The position numbers and the translations under genes were made by a program. From contig JAYENI010000149.1 in assembly GCA_034722015.1 (NCBI GenBank), positions 1 to 9,656 of the forward strand: a stretch of DNA of 9,656 nt. Direction: 5' to 3'. Below the pieces are notes generated by a model. It was not told the DNA's origin. It saw only the letters and a list, made by a program, of their open reading frames with translations, and searched no databases. This DNA comes from JAJDOJ01 sp034722015. GTDB taxonomy: Bacteria > Pseudomonadota > Gammaproteobacteria > JAJDOJ01. This document shows positions 1 through 5,831 of this stretch, in pieces; position 1 is the stretch's first letter, and the number at the start of each line of letters is the position of its first letter.

Positions 1-90
1 AGTGGATACGCCTTACGTGAGGAGCCGTGTACGGACCCGTACGCACGGTTCTGTGGGCAGACGGGGGCTGCGGCCCCCTCTGACCCGATA
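1..90 (+). mobile_element. Group II intron, 3' end (domains V and VI)
   Basis: This is the catalytic 3' part of a group II self-splicing intron; the rest, including any reverse transcriptase, lies left of the window. Domain V is at 22-51: the lower stem pairs 22-29 (GAGCCGTG, with the AGC triad) with 44-51 (CACGGTTC), a two-base CG bulge sits at 42-43, and a short upper stem pairs 30-33 with 38-41. Domain VI is at 55-86: GGGCAGA pairs with TCTGACCC, leaving A83 bulged as the expected branch-point adenosine, and an inner GGGGGC/GCCCCC stem is capped by TGCG. The bulged A predicts the 3' splice junction at about 89-91. The distal domain V helix is slightly shorter than the common 34-nt form. 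The exact end is uncertain by a base or two. Confidence 0.85.
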
Positions 91-103
91 TTCTGGCTTT
101 CAA

Positions 104-134
104 GTCGGGTTACGCTACCGCTAACCCGACCTAC
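104..134 (-). repeat. REP-like hairpin, GTAGGTCGGGTTAG family
   Basis: On the minus strand this reads GTAGGTCGGGTTAG, a short loop, then GTAACCCGAC, so it folds into a hairpin with a GTAG head. Related copies sit at 6570-6624, 7611-7676 and 9120-9149. A GTAG tetranucleotide 5' of a hairpin is the known signature of REP sequences mobilised by REP-associated tyrosine (Y1) transposases. No such transposase is in the window. The copy lies about 13 bases after the intron end and 27 bases before the next start codon. Confidence 0.7.
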
Positions 135-160
135 CCTGGAAAGCAAATCGAGGAAACAAA

Positions 161-682
161 ATGACAAAGACACGAACCTCTATCAGCGAATCCGGACGAT
201 GCCTGGCTGTCGCTGCAATACTCGGTCTTGCCGGCGGCCCGGTGGCAGCTGGGGACCTCATCTCGGTGAAACGCATGACACTCGATCTCGCCAGCGATGT
301 TGCCAAAGCCTCCGTCGAGGCATGCAGAAAGAAGGGCTACCAGATCTCTGTCGTTGTCGTTGACCGCGGCGCGACACCGATGGTGGTGATGCGTGATGTT
401 TTCGCCAGCAGGTTTACGACCGAGATCTCGGAACGCAAGGCCAACGCCGTGATCCTCTCGGGAACATCAACGAAGGAATTTGCCAGGAACCGGGCCGACA
501 TCCTCCGAGAGATGAACGAGGTAAGCGGCATCCTCGTACTCGACGGCGCACTGCCCATCCAGGCATCAGGCTCACTGATCGGCGCAGTCGGCGTCAGTGG
601 TGCACCCGGTGGCGAGATCGATGCGGAGTGCGCAAAAGCCGGCATCGAGGCCGTCGAAGAGCGGCTCGAATTCGCCGACTGA
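161..682 (+). CDS. GlcG/HbpS (DUF336) family protein, secreted
   Basis: The 173-residue product belongs to the GlcG/HbpS family of small alpha/beta proteins, some of which bind haem or cobalamin; the ligand here cannot be told. Residues 1-31 look like a Sec signal peptide: a basic start, a hydrophobic stretch around 14-27 and a likely cleavage near VAA/GD, so the protein is probably periplasmic. The mature part has family landmarks: SVVVVDRG at 63-70, the GALPI segment at 129-133 and IGAVGVSGAPG at 140-150. The ATG at 161 is preceded by GAGGA at a good distance. It stands alone, between the intron end and a convergent gene, with no obvious operon partner. Family assignment is strong; function is unknown. 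Confidence 0.85.
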   Translation: MTKTRTSISESGRCLAVAAILGLAGGPVAAGDLISVKRMTLDLASDVAKASVEACRKKGYQISVVVVDRGATPMVVMRDVFASRFTTEISERKANAVILSGTSTKEFARNRADILREMNEVSGILVLDGALPIQASGSLIGAVGVSGAPGGEIDAECAKAGIEAVEERLEFAD

Positions 683-713
683 CGTACCCTCTGCGCAGGG
701 CGGACGAACAATA

Positions 714-835
714 CCTTACTCCTTCCCCCTGCGAGGGGGGAGGCCGGGATGGGGGTGGGAACCTGGGAAGGGCAGGGTGGCGGCAGATGGTCTCGACCCC
801 CCTCCTGACCTCCCCCCTGCCAGGGGGGAGGAAGA
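714..835 (-). repeat. GC-rich dispersed repeat, inverted copy
   Basis: Read on the minus strand this segment is CCTCCCCCCTGGCAGG, then GGAGGTCAGGAGGGGGG, a divergent middle, and CCCACCCCCATCCCGGCC, ending in a second C-tract/G-tract hairpin. The same order of blocks occurs on the plus strand at 6410-6540 and 7460-7590, so this is the same family in inverted orientation. Each end is itself a strong hairpin. It fills the gap between two convergent genes, where it could act as a bidirectional transcription stop, though no U-tract follows. Confidence 0.8.
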
Positions 836-883
836 ACAGCCACGGTAGCCTGGATGTCGCGCCAGCGGAATCCGGGTTGGCGA

Positions 884-1438
884 TCAGTGCGCTTCCAGCT
901 TTCCCAACTCCTCCAGGATCGAGAACACAAGTGTCCTGCCGCTGGCGCTCATTCCCTTGCTGAGCTTGTCGGCGTCGCGCTCGCCGTCGATCAGGCGTTT
1001 CATGATGCCGCCGACCATGGCCATGTCGCCTCCGACGGTGGTCATCTGATCCGCCATGCCGGCCAGAACCTGCAGTGCCTGTGCGTTGCCCCGTCCCGCC
1101 TGGTGAATCATGCCGGCCAGACCGGGCGCGGCCATGGTCGGGTCGGCCTGTTGATCGGGGTCGGGGAGGGTGGAAGGGTCCTGCAGTCCCCTGAGGATCG
1201 CCTCGACGATGGCGGCGTCCTCCTCGTCCAGCGTGTTCAGGACGGAAACATCGCGCTGTCCGGCGAGAATCCTGCGGATCGCGGCGACGAGATCGGTCCA
1301 GCCGTTCTGTTCGGTGACCTTGAGCGCCTGCTCGATCTCCGGGAGCAGTTCCGGGTTCTGCGTCGCCTTGACCACGCCGATGATCAGGTGAGCGTGCGCC
1401 TGGGCGATCTGCTGTTGCCGCGTCGGGGTGTCTGGCAT
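884..1438 (-). CDS. Conserved-looking hypothetical protein, 184 residues
   Basis: I do not recognise a named family. The product is soluble, acidic and predicted mostly helical, without signal peptide or membrane segment. It has an N-terminal helical part (residues 1-75, with QQQIAQAHAHLIIGVVKAT), a linker rich in Pro, Asp and Gln around 85-100, and a C-terminal part rich in Gly and Met (ALQVLAGMADQMTTVGGDMA) ending in a Lys/Arg-rich stretch. The GC-rich codon use and the GGGAG ribosome site eight bases before the ATG support a real gene. It is divergent from yqaA across a 237-base region with a palindrome. No cysteine or clear catalytic motif is seen. Confidence 0.75.
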   Translation of the reverse strand: MPDTPTRQQQIAQAHAHLIIGVVKATQNPELLPEIEQALKVTEQNGWTDLVAAIRRILAGQRDVSVLNTLDEEDAAIVEAILRGLQDPSTLPDPDQQADPTMAAPGLAGMIHQAGRGNAQALQVLAGMADQMTTVGGDMAMVGGIMKRLIDGERDADKLSKGMSASGRTLVFSILEELGKLEAH

Positions 1439-1545
1439 TCGTGTGCTCCCAATGGACGGAATTTCGTGGTTTTCCAGGCCCGTGGACAGGGGGCGGGCAA
1501 GCGATCGCCCCCAAGCTTCGGTCCGGCAGGCCTATTATTCCCGTG

Positions 1546-1568
1546 ATCAATGGAAATTTTCCACTGAT
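1546..1568. promoter_or_regulatory. 23-bp palindrome, candidate operator
   Basis: The core TGGAAATTTTCCA (1551-1563) is a palindrome about its central T, and the flanks ATCA (1546-1549) and TGAT (1565-1568) also pair, so 10 of 11 base pairs match. It is AT-rich in a GC-rich region and lies between the divergent 884-1438 gene and yqaA, about 108 bases from either start. This is the form of a dimeric regulator's binding site; the regulator is unknown. Confidence 0.4.
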
Positions 1569-1675
1569 ACGGGTTCGCTGCGCCGCCGGCAAAAATCACG
1601 CATAATCAAATCAGTCCACAAAAACTCTCTCGCTCCGTGCCAACAGGCTGCCGCACGGCGGAACAAGAAAACCCC

Positions 1676-2260
1676 ATGAAACTTTTCGGTCCCCTCTACG
1701 ACCGGGTCATGACCTGGGCCGCGGCGCCCGCCGCGCCGCGTTATCTTGCGGCGCTGAGCTTCGCCGAGTCCTCGTTTTTCCCGATCCCCCCCGACGTCAT
1801 GCTTGCGCCGATGGTGACCCGGACACCGGAGAAGAGCCTGCGGCTGGCGACCATCACAACGGTGGCCTCGGTGATCGGGGGGCTGTTCGGTTACCTCATC
1901 GGCGCCTTCGCCTTCGACGCCATCGAGCCCTGGCTAGAGCAGTCCAGATACTGGTCGAGCTATCTGCAGGCCCAGGACTGGTTCGACCGATGGGGGGTCT
2001 GGGTGGTCTTCGTCGCCGGCTTCTCGCCGATCCCCTACAAGCTGTTCACGATTTCCGCCGGGGCCCTGTCGCTTGCGCTGGTCCCGTTCCTCGTCGCGTC
2101 CTTCATCGGGCGTGGGGCACGGTTCTTTCTCGTCGCGGTGCTGCTGGCCTGGGCCGGCCCGAAGATGGAACCGGTGGTGCGCAAGTACATCGAATGGTTA
2201 GGATGGGTGACGGTCGCGCTGCTGGTCGCGCTGATCGCCTGGCTGCGGCTGGGCGGATAG
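1676..2260 (+). CDS. yqaA: YqaA-family (DedA/SNARE-associated) membrane protein
   Basis: The 194-residue inner-membrane protein is of the YqaA/DedA (VTT domain) superfamily, some members of which move undecaprenyl phosphate or other lipids; for this subfamily the substrate is not established. The sequence shows the family's re-entrant helix motif ESSFFPIPPDVML at 31-43, the second motif GFSPIPYKLFTISAGA at 115-130, and GRGARFF at 145-151, plus hydrophobic spans near 58-80, 134-158 and 174-191. The ATG at 1676 fits the family start (MKLFGPLYDR); a GTG 39 bases upstream is possible but adds a polar tail. It runs straight into nlpD. In many gammaproteobacteria this gene is near surE, pcm, nlpD and rpoS; surE and pcm are not seen here. 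Confidence 0.88.
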   Translation: MKLFGPLYDRVMTWAAAPAAPRYLAALSFAESSFFPIPPDVMLAPMVTRTPEKSLRLATITTVASVIGGLFGYLIGAFAFDAIEPWLEQSRYWSSYLQAQDWFDRWGVWVVFVAGFSPIPYKLFTISAGALSLALVPFLVASFIGRGARFFLVAVLLAWAGPKMEPVVRKYIEWLGWVTVALLVALIAWLRLGG

Positions 2261-2964
2261 CTCGCGGCATCTGTCTGATCGCGGGACCGGTGATCCTGGT
2301 CCTGTTCATCGCCGCGTGTTCCGGCAACCCGCCAAAAGGCGCGACCTCCGGCACCTATACCGTGCGCAAGGGCGATACGCTGTACGCGATCGCGCGGCGC
2401 TACCAGGTCAACTACAAGCACCTGGCCGGCTGGAACGGCATTCGCCCGCCCTACACCATCTACAGGGGGCAGAAGCTTCGGCTGTCCCCGTCGAAGTCTG
2501 GCAAATCCTCGAAATCCGCGTCGAGGAAGTCCTCCACCACCGGCACCCGTACCGCGAGCAGGAAGCCCGATACGTCGCGTGAGCCTCCCATCAACTGGCA
2601 CTGGCCGGCGAGCGGGCAGGTGGTGTCGCGATACTCCGCGACGGGGACGAACAAGAAGGGGATCGACATCGCCGGCGCACAGGGCCGACCGGTGAGCGCT
2701 GCGTCCAGCGGCAAGGTGGTCTATTCCGGGAGTGGACTTCTGGGCTACGGTAAGCTTATCATCATCAAACATAATGAAATATATTTGAGCGCTTACGCCC
2801 ATAACCGCAAGCTGCTAGTGAGAGATGGCACGCAAGTGACAGGTGGGCAGAAGATCGCGGAGATGGGTTCTACGGGGACAAACAGCCCCAAACTGCACTT
2901 CGAGATCCGGCGATACGGAAAGCCGGTTGACCCGCTCCAGTATCTGCCCCGACGCGGCAGGTAA
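2203..2964 (+). CDS. nlpD: NlpD-like lipoprotein: LysM plus degenerate LytM (M23) domain
   Basis: This is the envelope factor that in E. coli activates the cell-division amidase AmiC. Counting from the ATG at 2203, a hydrophobic segment (23-38) ends in the lipobox LFIAAC with the lipidated Cys39. A LysM peptidoglycan-binding domain spans about 51-95 (YTVRKGDTLYAIA), followed by a Ser/Lys/Arg/Thr-rich linker (96-127) and a LytM domain (132-250). In the metal site Asp155 and His232 remain, but the usual His of HxGxD is Lys151 and the first His of HxH is Lys230, so it is probably a non-hydrolytic activator. The start is uncertain: 2203 overlaps yqaA by 58 bases and gives a basic n-region; a GTG at 2290 would leave only nine residues before the Cys. 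At 253 residues it is shorter than the E. coli protein. Confidence 0.88.
   Translation: MGDGRAAGRADRLAAAGRIARGICLIAGPVILVLFIAACSGNPPKGATSGTYTVRKGDTLYAIARRYQVNYKHLAGWNGIRPPYTIYRGQKLRLSPSKSGKSSKSASRKSSTTGTRTASRKPDTSREPPINWHWPASGQVVSRYSATGTNKKGIDIAGAQGRPVSAASSGKVVYSGSGLLGYGKLIIIKHNEIYLSAYAHNRKLLVRDGTQVTGGQKIAEMGSTGTNSPKLHFEIRRYGKPVDPLQYLPRRGR
2756..2785 (+). promoter_or_regulatory. Weak candidate promoter inside nlpD
   Basis: A sharp AT-rich patch inside an otherwise GC-rich gene offers TTATCA (2756-2761), an 18-base spacer and TATATT (2780-2785). In E. coli the main rpoS promoter lies within nlpD, so an internal promoter here would fit, but the match to the -35 consensus is poor. Confidence 0.2.
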
Positions 2965-3351
2965 CGTCATATTGACATCATTGCCGAAGTGTTATGGCAT
3001 AATCGAATCGGCAGTGGCAAGAATTTCAGGGAGAAAATAAAAACAGGGAAAACAAAAGCCGGTGTTTCCCGTTACGGGAGCGTGGAACTCGCCGGCACAA
3101 ATGCCTTCCCACCAAGGAGGGTGTTGCGAAAGCAGTCCCTTCTCCCATGGGGGAGAGGATCAGGACGAGGGGTCGACAAGCCCACGGGTCTGGTCCCTGC
3201 CGCGAGGCAGACGGGTTCCGCGACATCGCCGGGGCGGGGAGGTGAGAGGACGAAGGCGGGATAACCACAAGACCAGCCGCCAGAGTCCGTCTCCGGATCC
3301 CGCATGAGGGAACGGGGAATACGCCAAGAGAGACCCGACCCGGGGGGGTGT
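2965..3351 (+). other. nlpD-rpoS gap: long rpoS leader with repeat remnant
   Basis: There is no gene in this 387-base gap. At its left end TTGACA (2972-2977) and CATAAT (2998-3003) could be a sigma-70 promoter, but the 20-base spacer is too long for an easy call. From about 3133 to 3180 the sequence CTTCTCCCATGGGGGAGAGG followed by ATCAGGACGAGGGG resembles a decayed copy of the GC-rich repeat at 6410 and 7460. A promoter at the left end would give rpoS an untranslated leader of over 300 bases. Reading frames here come from the repeat and are not credible genes. Confidence 0.55.
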
Positions 3352-4440
3352 ATGAACAGGAGTATGAGCAGTCATACCACCGAGCCAGGTTCCATCAGCC
3401 GAAAAGCGACAGCGGTTGCGGTCGTTCCCGTACCAGATGACGAGGCTGACGAATCTGATATTGCCACCATCACCGACGTAGAAGCCGACCCGCCCAGGAA
3501 GTTGCCAAAAAAGGCCGGGGCCGTCAAAAAGGACGGAGCCGTAAAAAAGGCCGGGACCGTAAAGAAAAGAAGCAGCAAGGGGGATGGCGAGGAGCCGGTG
3601 CAGACCGACCTCGACGCCACGCGTCTGTATCTCAGCGAAATCGAGTTCTCGCCGCTGCTGACCCCACAGGAAGAAAAACATTACTCGCGTCTCGCGCGCA
3701 GCGGTGTGGAAGCCGGGCGCAAGAAGATGATCGAGTGCAATCTGCGCCTTGTCGTCAAGATCGCGCGTCGCTACATGAACCGCGGACTCGCCCTGCTCGA
3801 CCTGATCGAGGAAGGCAATCTCGGGCTCATTCGCGCGGTCGAGAAGTTCGATCCCGAAAAGGGGTTCCGCTTCTCCACCTACGCCACCTGGTGGATCCGC
3901 CAGACCATCGAGCGCGCCCTGATGAACCAGACGCGCACGATCCGGCTACCGATCCACGTCATCAAGGAACTCAACTCCTACCTTCGCGCCTCGCGCCGGC
4001 TCGCCCAGGAACTGGAACACGAGCCGACGACCGAAGAGGTCGCCGCCGCCCTCGACAAGCCGGCCAACGACATCAAGAAACTGCTCAATCTGAGCGAACG
4101 CGTGACCTCGATCGACCTGCCGATCGGCAAGGAAAGCGACCGGCCGCTGCTCGATCTCATCCCCGACGACGTCAGTCAGGAGCCCTCCGCGATCCTGCAG
4201 GACGAAAACGTCAACGAGCGCATCTACTCGTGGCTGAACGAACTGGAGGAGAAGCAGCGGGAAGTCGTTATCCGCCGTTTCGGGCTGCACGGCTACGAGC
4301 GCTCCACGCTGGAAGAGGTCGGCAGCGAACTGGGTGTCACCCGCGAGCGCGTCCGCCAGATCCAGATGGACGCCCTTAGACGCCTGCGCAAGATCCTCGA
4401 AAGCCGCGGCTACTCCGGAGATGCCCTGCTGGGCGAGTAA
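3352..4440 (+). CDS. rpoS: RNA polymerase sigma factor RpoS (sigma-38)
   Basis: This is the stationary-phase and general stress sigma factor. Residues 86-362 follow E. coli RpoS closely: region 1.2 (DATRLYLSEIEFSPLLTPQE), region 2 with NLRLVVKIARRYMNRGLALL and the -10 reading stretch FRFSTYATWWIRQTIERA, region 3 starting at LPIHVIKELN, and region 4 with the helix-turn-helix TLEEVGSELGVTRERVRQIQ. The ATG at 3352 is preceded by a G-rich GGGGGGTG; in-frame ATGs also occur at 3304 (poor ribosome site) and 3364. From 3352 it is 362 residues, against 330 in E. coli. The extra length is N-terminal: an acidic stretch (29-46) and a Lys/Ala/Gly/Val linker (50-76) made of six-residue repeats. It ends in a hairpin terminator region at 4471-4601. 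Confidence 0.97.
   Translation: MNRSMSSHTTEPGSISRKATAVAVVPVPDDEADESDIATITDVEADPPRKLPKKAGAVKKDGAVKKAGTVKKRSSKGDGEEPVQTDLDATRLYLSEIEFSPLLTPQEEKHYSRLARSGVEAGRKKMIECNLRLVVKIARRYMNRGLALLDLIEEGNLGLIRAVEKFDPEKGFRFSTYATWWIRQTIERALMNQTRTIRLPIHVIKELNSYLRASRRLAQELEHEPTTEEVAAALDKPANDIKKLLNLSERVTSIDLPIGKESDRPLLDLIPDDVSQEPSAILQDENVNERIYSWLNELEEKQREVVIRRFGLHGYERSTLEEVGSELGVTRERVRQIQMDALRRLRKILESRGYSGDALLGE
3508..3561 (+). repeat. Three 18-bp tandem repeats within rpoS
   Basis: Three in-frame 18-bp units encode KKAGAV, KKDGAV and KKAGTV (RpoS residues 53-70), followed by a partial KKRSSK. The units differ at only a few bases, so gain or loss by slippage would change the protein by six residues without breaking the frame. 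They sit before region 1.2, outside the conserved sigma core. Confidence 0.9.
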
Positions 4441-4470
4441 CCCGTTCCGGCTTGCAGGGCAAGTAGACGG

Positions 4471-4546
4471 GTAGGGTGGACAAGCGCAGCGCAGTCCACC
4501 TGCAGCAGCCGTCAACGGTGGACTGCGTTGCCCTTGTCCACCCTAC
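4471..4546 (+). repeat. REP-like hairpin, GTAGGGTGGACAAG family
   Basis: Arms at 4471-4500 and 4517-4546 pair at 28 of 30 positions around a 16-base loop; each end carries GTAGGGTGGACAA or its complement. It has the GTAG head of REP sequences. A second copy at 5694-5747 has lost most of its left arm. It lies 30 bases after the rpoS stop and may also protect the 3' end of that message. Confidence 0.8.
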
Positions 4547-4601
4547 GAGGGGATTGCGGCGATTGTCGCCACGGAAAAAACGGGGCCCGAGCGGGCCCCG
4601 T
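4493..4601 (+). repeat. Direct repeat A, left border of the mntA-hepT module
   Basis: This block, from AGTCCACC through GGCGATTGTCGCCAC to the end of the GGGGCCC hairpin, recurs at 5694-5802 in the same orientation with roughly 85 percent identity by eye, including a one-base indel on each side. The two copies enclose mntA, hepT and the hairpin element. Confidence 0.8.
4575..4601. terminator. Rho-independent terminator hairpin after rpoS
   Basis: ACGGGGCCC (4580-4588), loop GAGC and GGGCCCCGT (4593-4601) form a nine-pair stem. On the plus strand it is followed by the modest ACTGTTTGT, so it can end rpoS transcription. On the minus strand the stem is followed by a run of six U from A4575-4580, a stronger terminator in that direction although no minus-strand gene ends just before it. 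Confidence 0.75.
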
Positions 4602-4643
4602 ACTGTTTGTGAAGACCGCACGTCATATTCCCAAATGCCCTGA

Positions 4644-5060
4644 ATGATTCCGTTCGACAAAAAGCGACTCTCCTCTACAACCAATGATTTTGGGTTGGGT
4701 CTGGTGGTGTTGTTCGGTTCTCATGCGAAAGGGCGGCTGACACCCGGCCCGGAAAGTGATGTCGATATCGCCGTATACGGTTGCCCGAGGGACCAATACT
4801 GGGAGTGTTACAGGGCGCTTTGTGAAGTATTCGGAGAGGTCGATCTGGATCTGGTGCGGCTTGAAGATGCGGATCCCCTTTTTCGTTTTGAAATTATGCA
4901 GTCGGGCCGGTTACTGGAAGGCGATCCCGACCTTTTTTGTGAATACCGCGCCTATGCTTACAGGGATTTCGTCGACTCGGCTGATCTCTTTGCCCTCGAA
5001 CAGACGCTGTTCGAGAAAAAGATGGCAAGATTGAGAGAACAGCTCCATGATTCGCCGTGA
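4644..5060 (+). CDS. mntA: MntA-type nucleotidyltransferase antitoxin
   Basis: The 138-residue protein is a minimal nucleotidyltransferase, the antitoxin of the HEPN/MNT toxin-antitoxin type. Characterised MntA proteins transfer AMP groups to a tyrosine of HepT and so silence it. The core motif GSHAKGRLTPGPESDVD (25-41) supplies Gly-Ser and two metal-binding Asp (39, 41); the gap between them is 12 residues instead of the usual 10. A third acidic residue is likely in VDLDLV (66-71; Asp67 or Asp69). The ATG at 4644 has no clear ribosome site and follows the terminator by only 42 bases, so any own promoter must be very compact. It overlaps hepT by 14 bases, which implies coupled translation. 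Codon use is less GC-rich than rpoS, in keeping with transfer. Confidence 0.92.
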   Translation: MIPFDKKRLSSTTNDFGLGLVVLFGSHAKGRLTPGPESDVDIAVYGCPRDQYWECYRALCEVFGEVDLDLVRLEDADPLFRFEIMQSGRLLEGDPDLFCEYRAYAYRDFVDSADLFALEQTLFEKKMARLREQLHDSP

Positions 5061-5511
5061 GTTCGTCCAGCGTAAACTCCAGCTCATTGCCGAGGATCTC
5101 GAGCGACTGCTGCGATTCAGGGGCGAGACCCTGGACTCGCTTGTCGCCGACGATCTTAAACTGGCAGCGGTGGAAAGAATCCTGGAGCGTATTGTCATGC
5201 GCGCCATCGATGTCAACGAACACCTCATCAGCGAACTGGCGACCGGCGAAGGCAGGTCTACACGACTGACCTATCGCGACACTTTCCTTCTATTGGCGGA
5301 TACGGGCGCCTATTCCAGGGAGTTTGCCGAGCGGATTGCGCGCAGCGCGGGGCTAAGGAACATTCTGGTTCACGACTACAATGACGTAGATCGAAAGATC
5401 GTTCACGCCTCAATCAAAGCCTGTCTTCAGGACTATCACCAGTATCTTGAAGATGTATCCCGCTTTGTCGCCAGCAATAATCCAGGAGACTCGCAGGAAG
5501 CAGAGTGGTAA
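5047..5511 (+). CDS. hepT: HepT-like HEPN (DUF86) ribonuclease toxin
   Basis: The 154-residue, all-helical protein is the HEPN toxin partner of MntA. HEPN toxins of this type cut RNA and act as dimers. The active-site motif R-X4-H-X-Y is intact: Arg104, His109 and Tyr111 in RNILVHDY; the Tyr is the residue modified by MntA in studied systems. The DUF86 opening, with charged helices (FVQRKLQLIAEDLERLLRF at 6-24), is typical, and the length is usual or slightly long. It starts within mntA and ends at a TAA that is also the first edge of a hairpin element. With motif and partner both intact, the module is probably functional. Confidence 0.93.
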   Translation: MIRREFVQRKLQLIAEDLERLLRFRGETLDSLVADDLKLAAVERILERIVMRAIDVNEHLISELATGEGRSTRLTYRDTFLLLADTGAYSREFAERIARSAGLRNILVHDYNDVDRKIVHASIKACLQDYHQYLEDVSRFVASNNPGDSQEAEW

Positions 5512-5669
5512 GGCGATTTCTGTCAAATGACATACCATCTTGCTTGTCTTTTCGTCCGTCCTCTGTGTTGCGACAAGAGTGACATCGTTCGACTATGCGC
5601 CTGTTGTCGCGCCTTGATGACGAACGAAAATCCTGCGCCATCTGGTATGTCATTTTCCGGCAATCGCCT
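5511..5669. mobile_element. MITE-like hairpin element with 27-bp inverted ends
   Basis: The left end AGGCGATTTCTGTCAAATG continuing to CATACCA (5511-5537) and the right end TGGTATGTCATTTTCCGG continuing to CGCCT (5643-5669) are inverted repeats with 23 of 27 positions matching. The interior is also self-complementary (TTTTCGTCCGTC near 5550 against GACGAACGAAAA near 5625; GCGACAAGAG against CTGTTGTCGC), so the whole 159 bases can fold as one long imperfect hairpin. It has no open frame. TAA flanks both sides if the ends are set one base in, which would be a 3-bp target duplication lying on the hepT stop codon. It could instead be a structured RNA or a large REP-type palindrome. Confidence 0.6.
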
Positions 5670-5693
5670 AAAGGTGCGTTTCGTTTTCTCGTC

Positions 5694-5802
5694 AGTCCAC
5701 CAGCAGCAGCACGTCAACGGTGGACTGCGCTGCGCTTGTCCACCCTACGGGGGCTCGCGGCGATTGTTGCCACCAAAAAAACGGGGCCCTTTCGAGCCCC
5801 GT
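5694..5802 (+). repeat. Direct repeat B, right border of the mntA-hepT module
   Basis: This is the second copy of the block at 4493-4601, in the same orientation. It starts at AGTCCACC, exactly where the left arm of the 4471-4546 hairpin is cut off, so copy B is a truncated version with a breakpoint at about 5694. It ends with the terminator of the minus-strand gene at 5832-6119. Together with 5511-5669 it accounts for the gene-free stretch 5512-5831. Confidence 0.8.
5775..5802 (-). terminator. Rho-independent terminator of the 5832-6119 gene
   Basis: On the minus strand ACGGGGCTC, a GAAA tetraloop and GGGCCCCGT form a nine-pair stem with one G-U pair, followed directly by six U. It lies 29 bases after the stop codon of the minus-strand gene. 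This is a textbook intrinsic terminator. Confidence 0.88.
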
Positions 5803-5831
5803 CTCATCTCCGGCTTCGGGCTAACGCAGCC

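Noticed and set aside
594..1592. 332-residue open frame on the minus strand
   Set aside because: It overlaps the 884-1438 gene in another frame, runs through a GC-rich repeat and is dominated by Arg, Gly and Pro, a typical shadow.
2035..2802. 255-residue minus-strand frame opposite yqaA and nlpD
   Set aside because: Both plus-strand genes have clear domains, and the antisense product has no recognisable feature.
2989..3264. 91-residue plus-strand frame in the rpoS leader
   Set aside because: It is made of repeat sequence rich in Gly and Arg, with no domain and no ribosome site.
3304..3351. Longer RpoS start at the first ATG
   Set aside because: It has a poor ribosome site, while the ATG at 3352 follows a G-rich stretch; the added 16 residues have no counterpart in RpoS. 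The choice is not certain.
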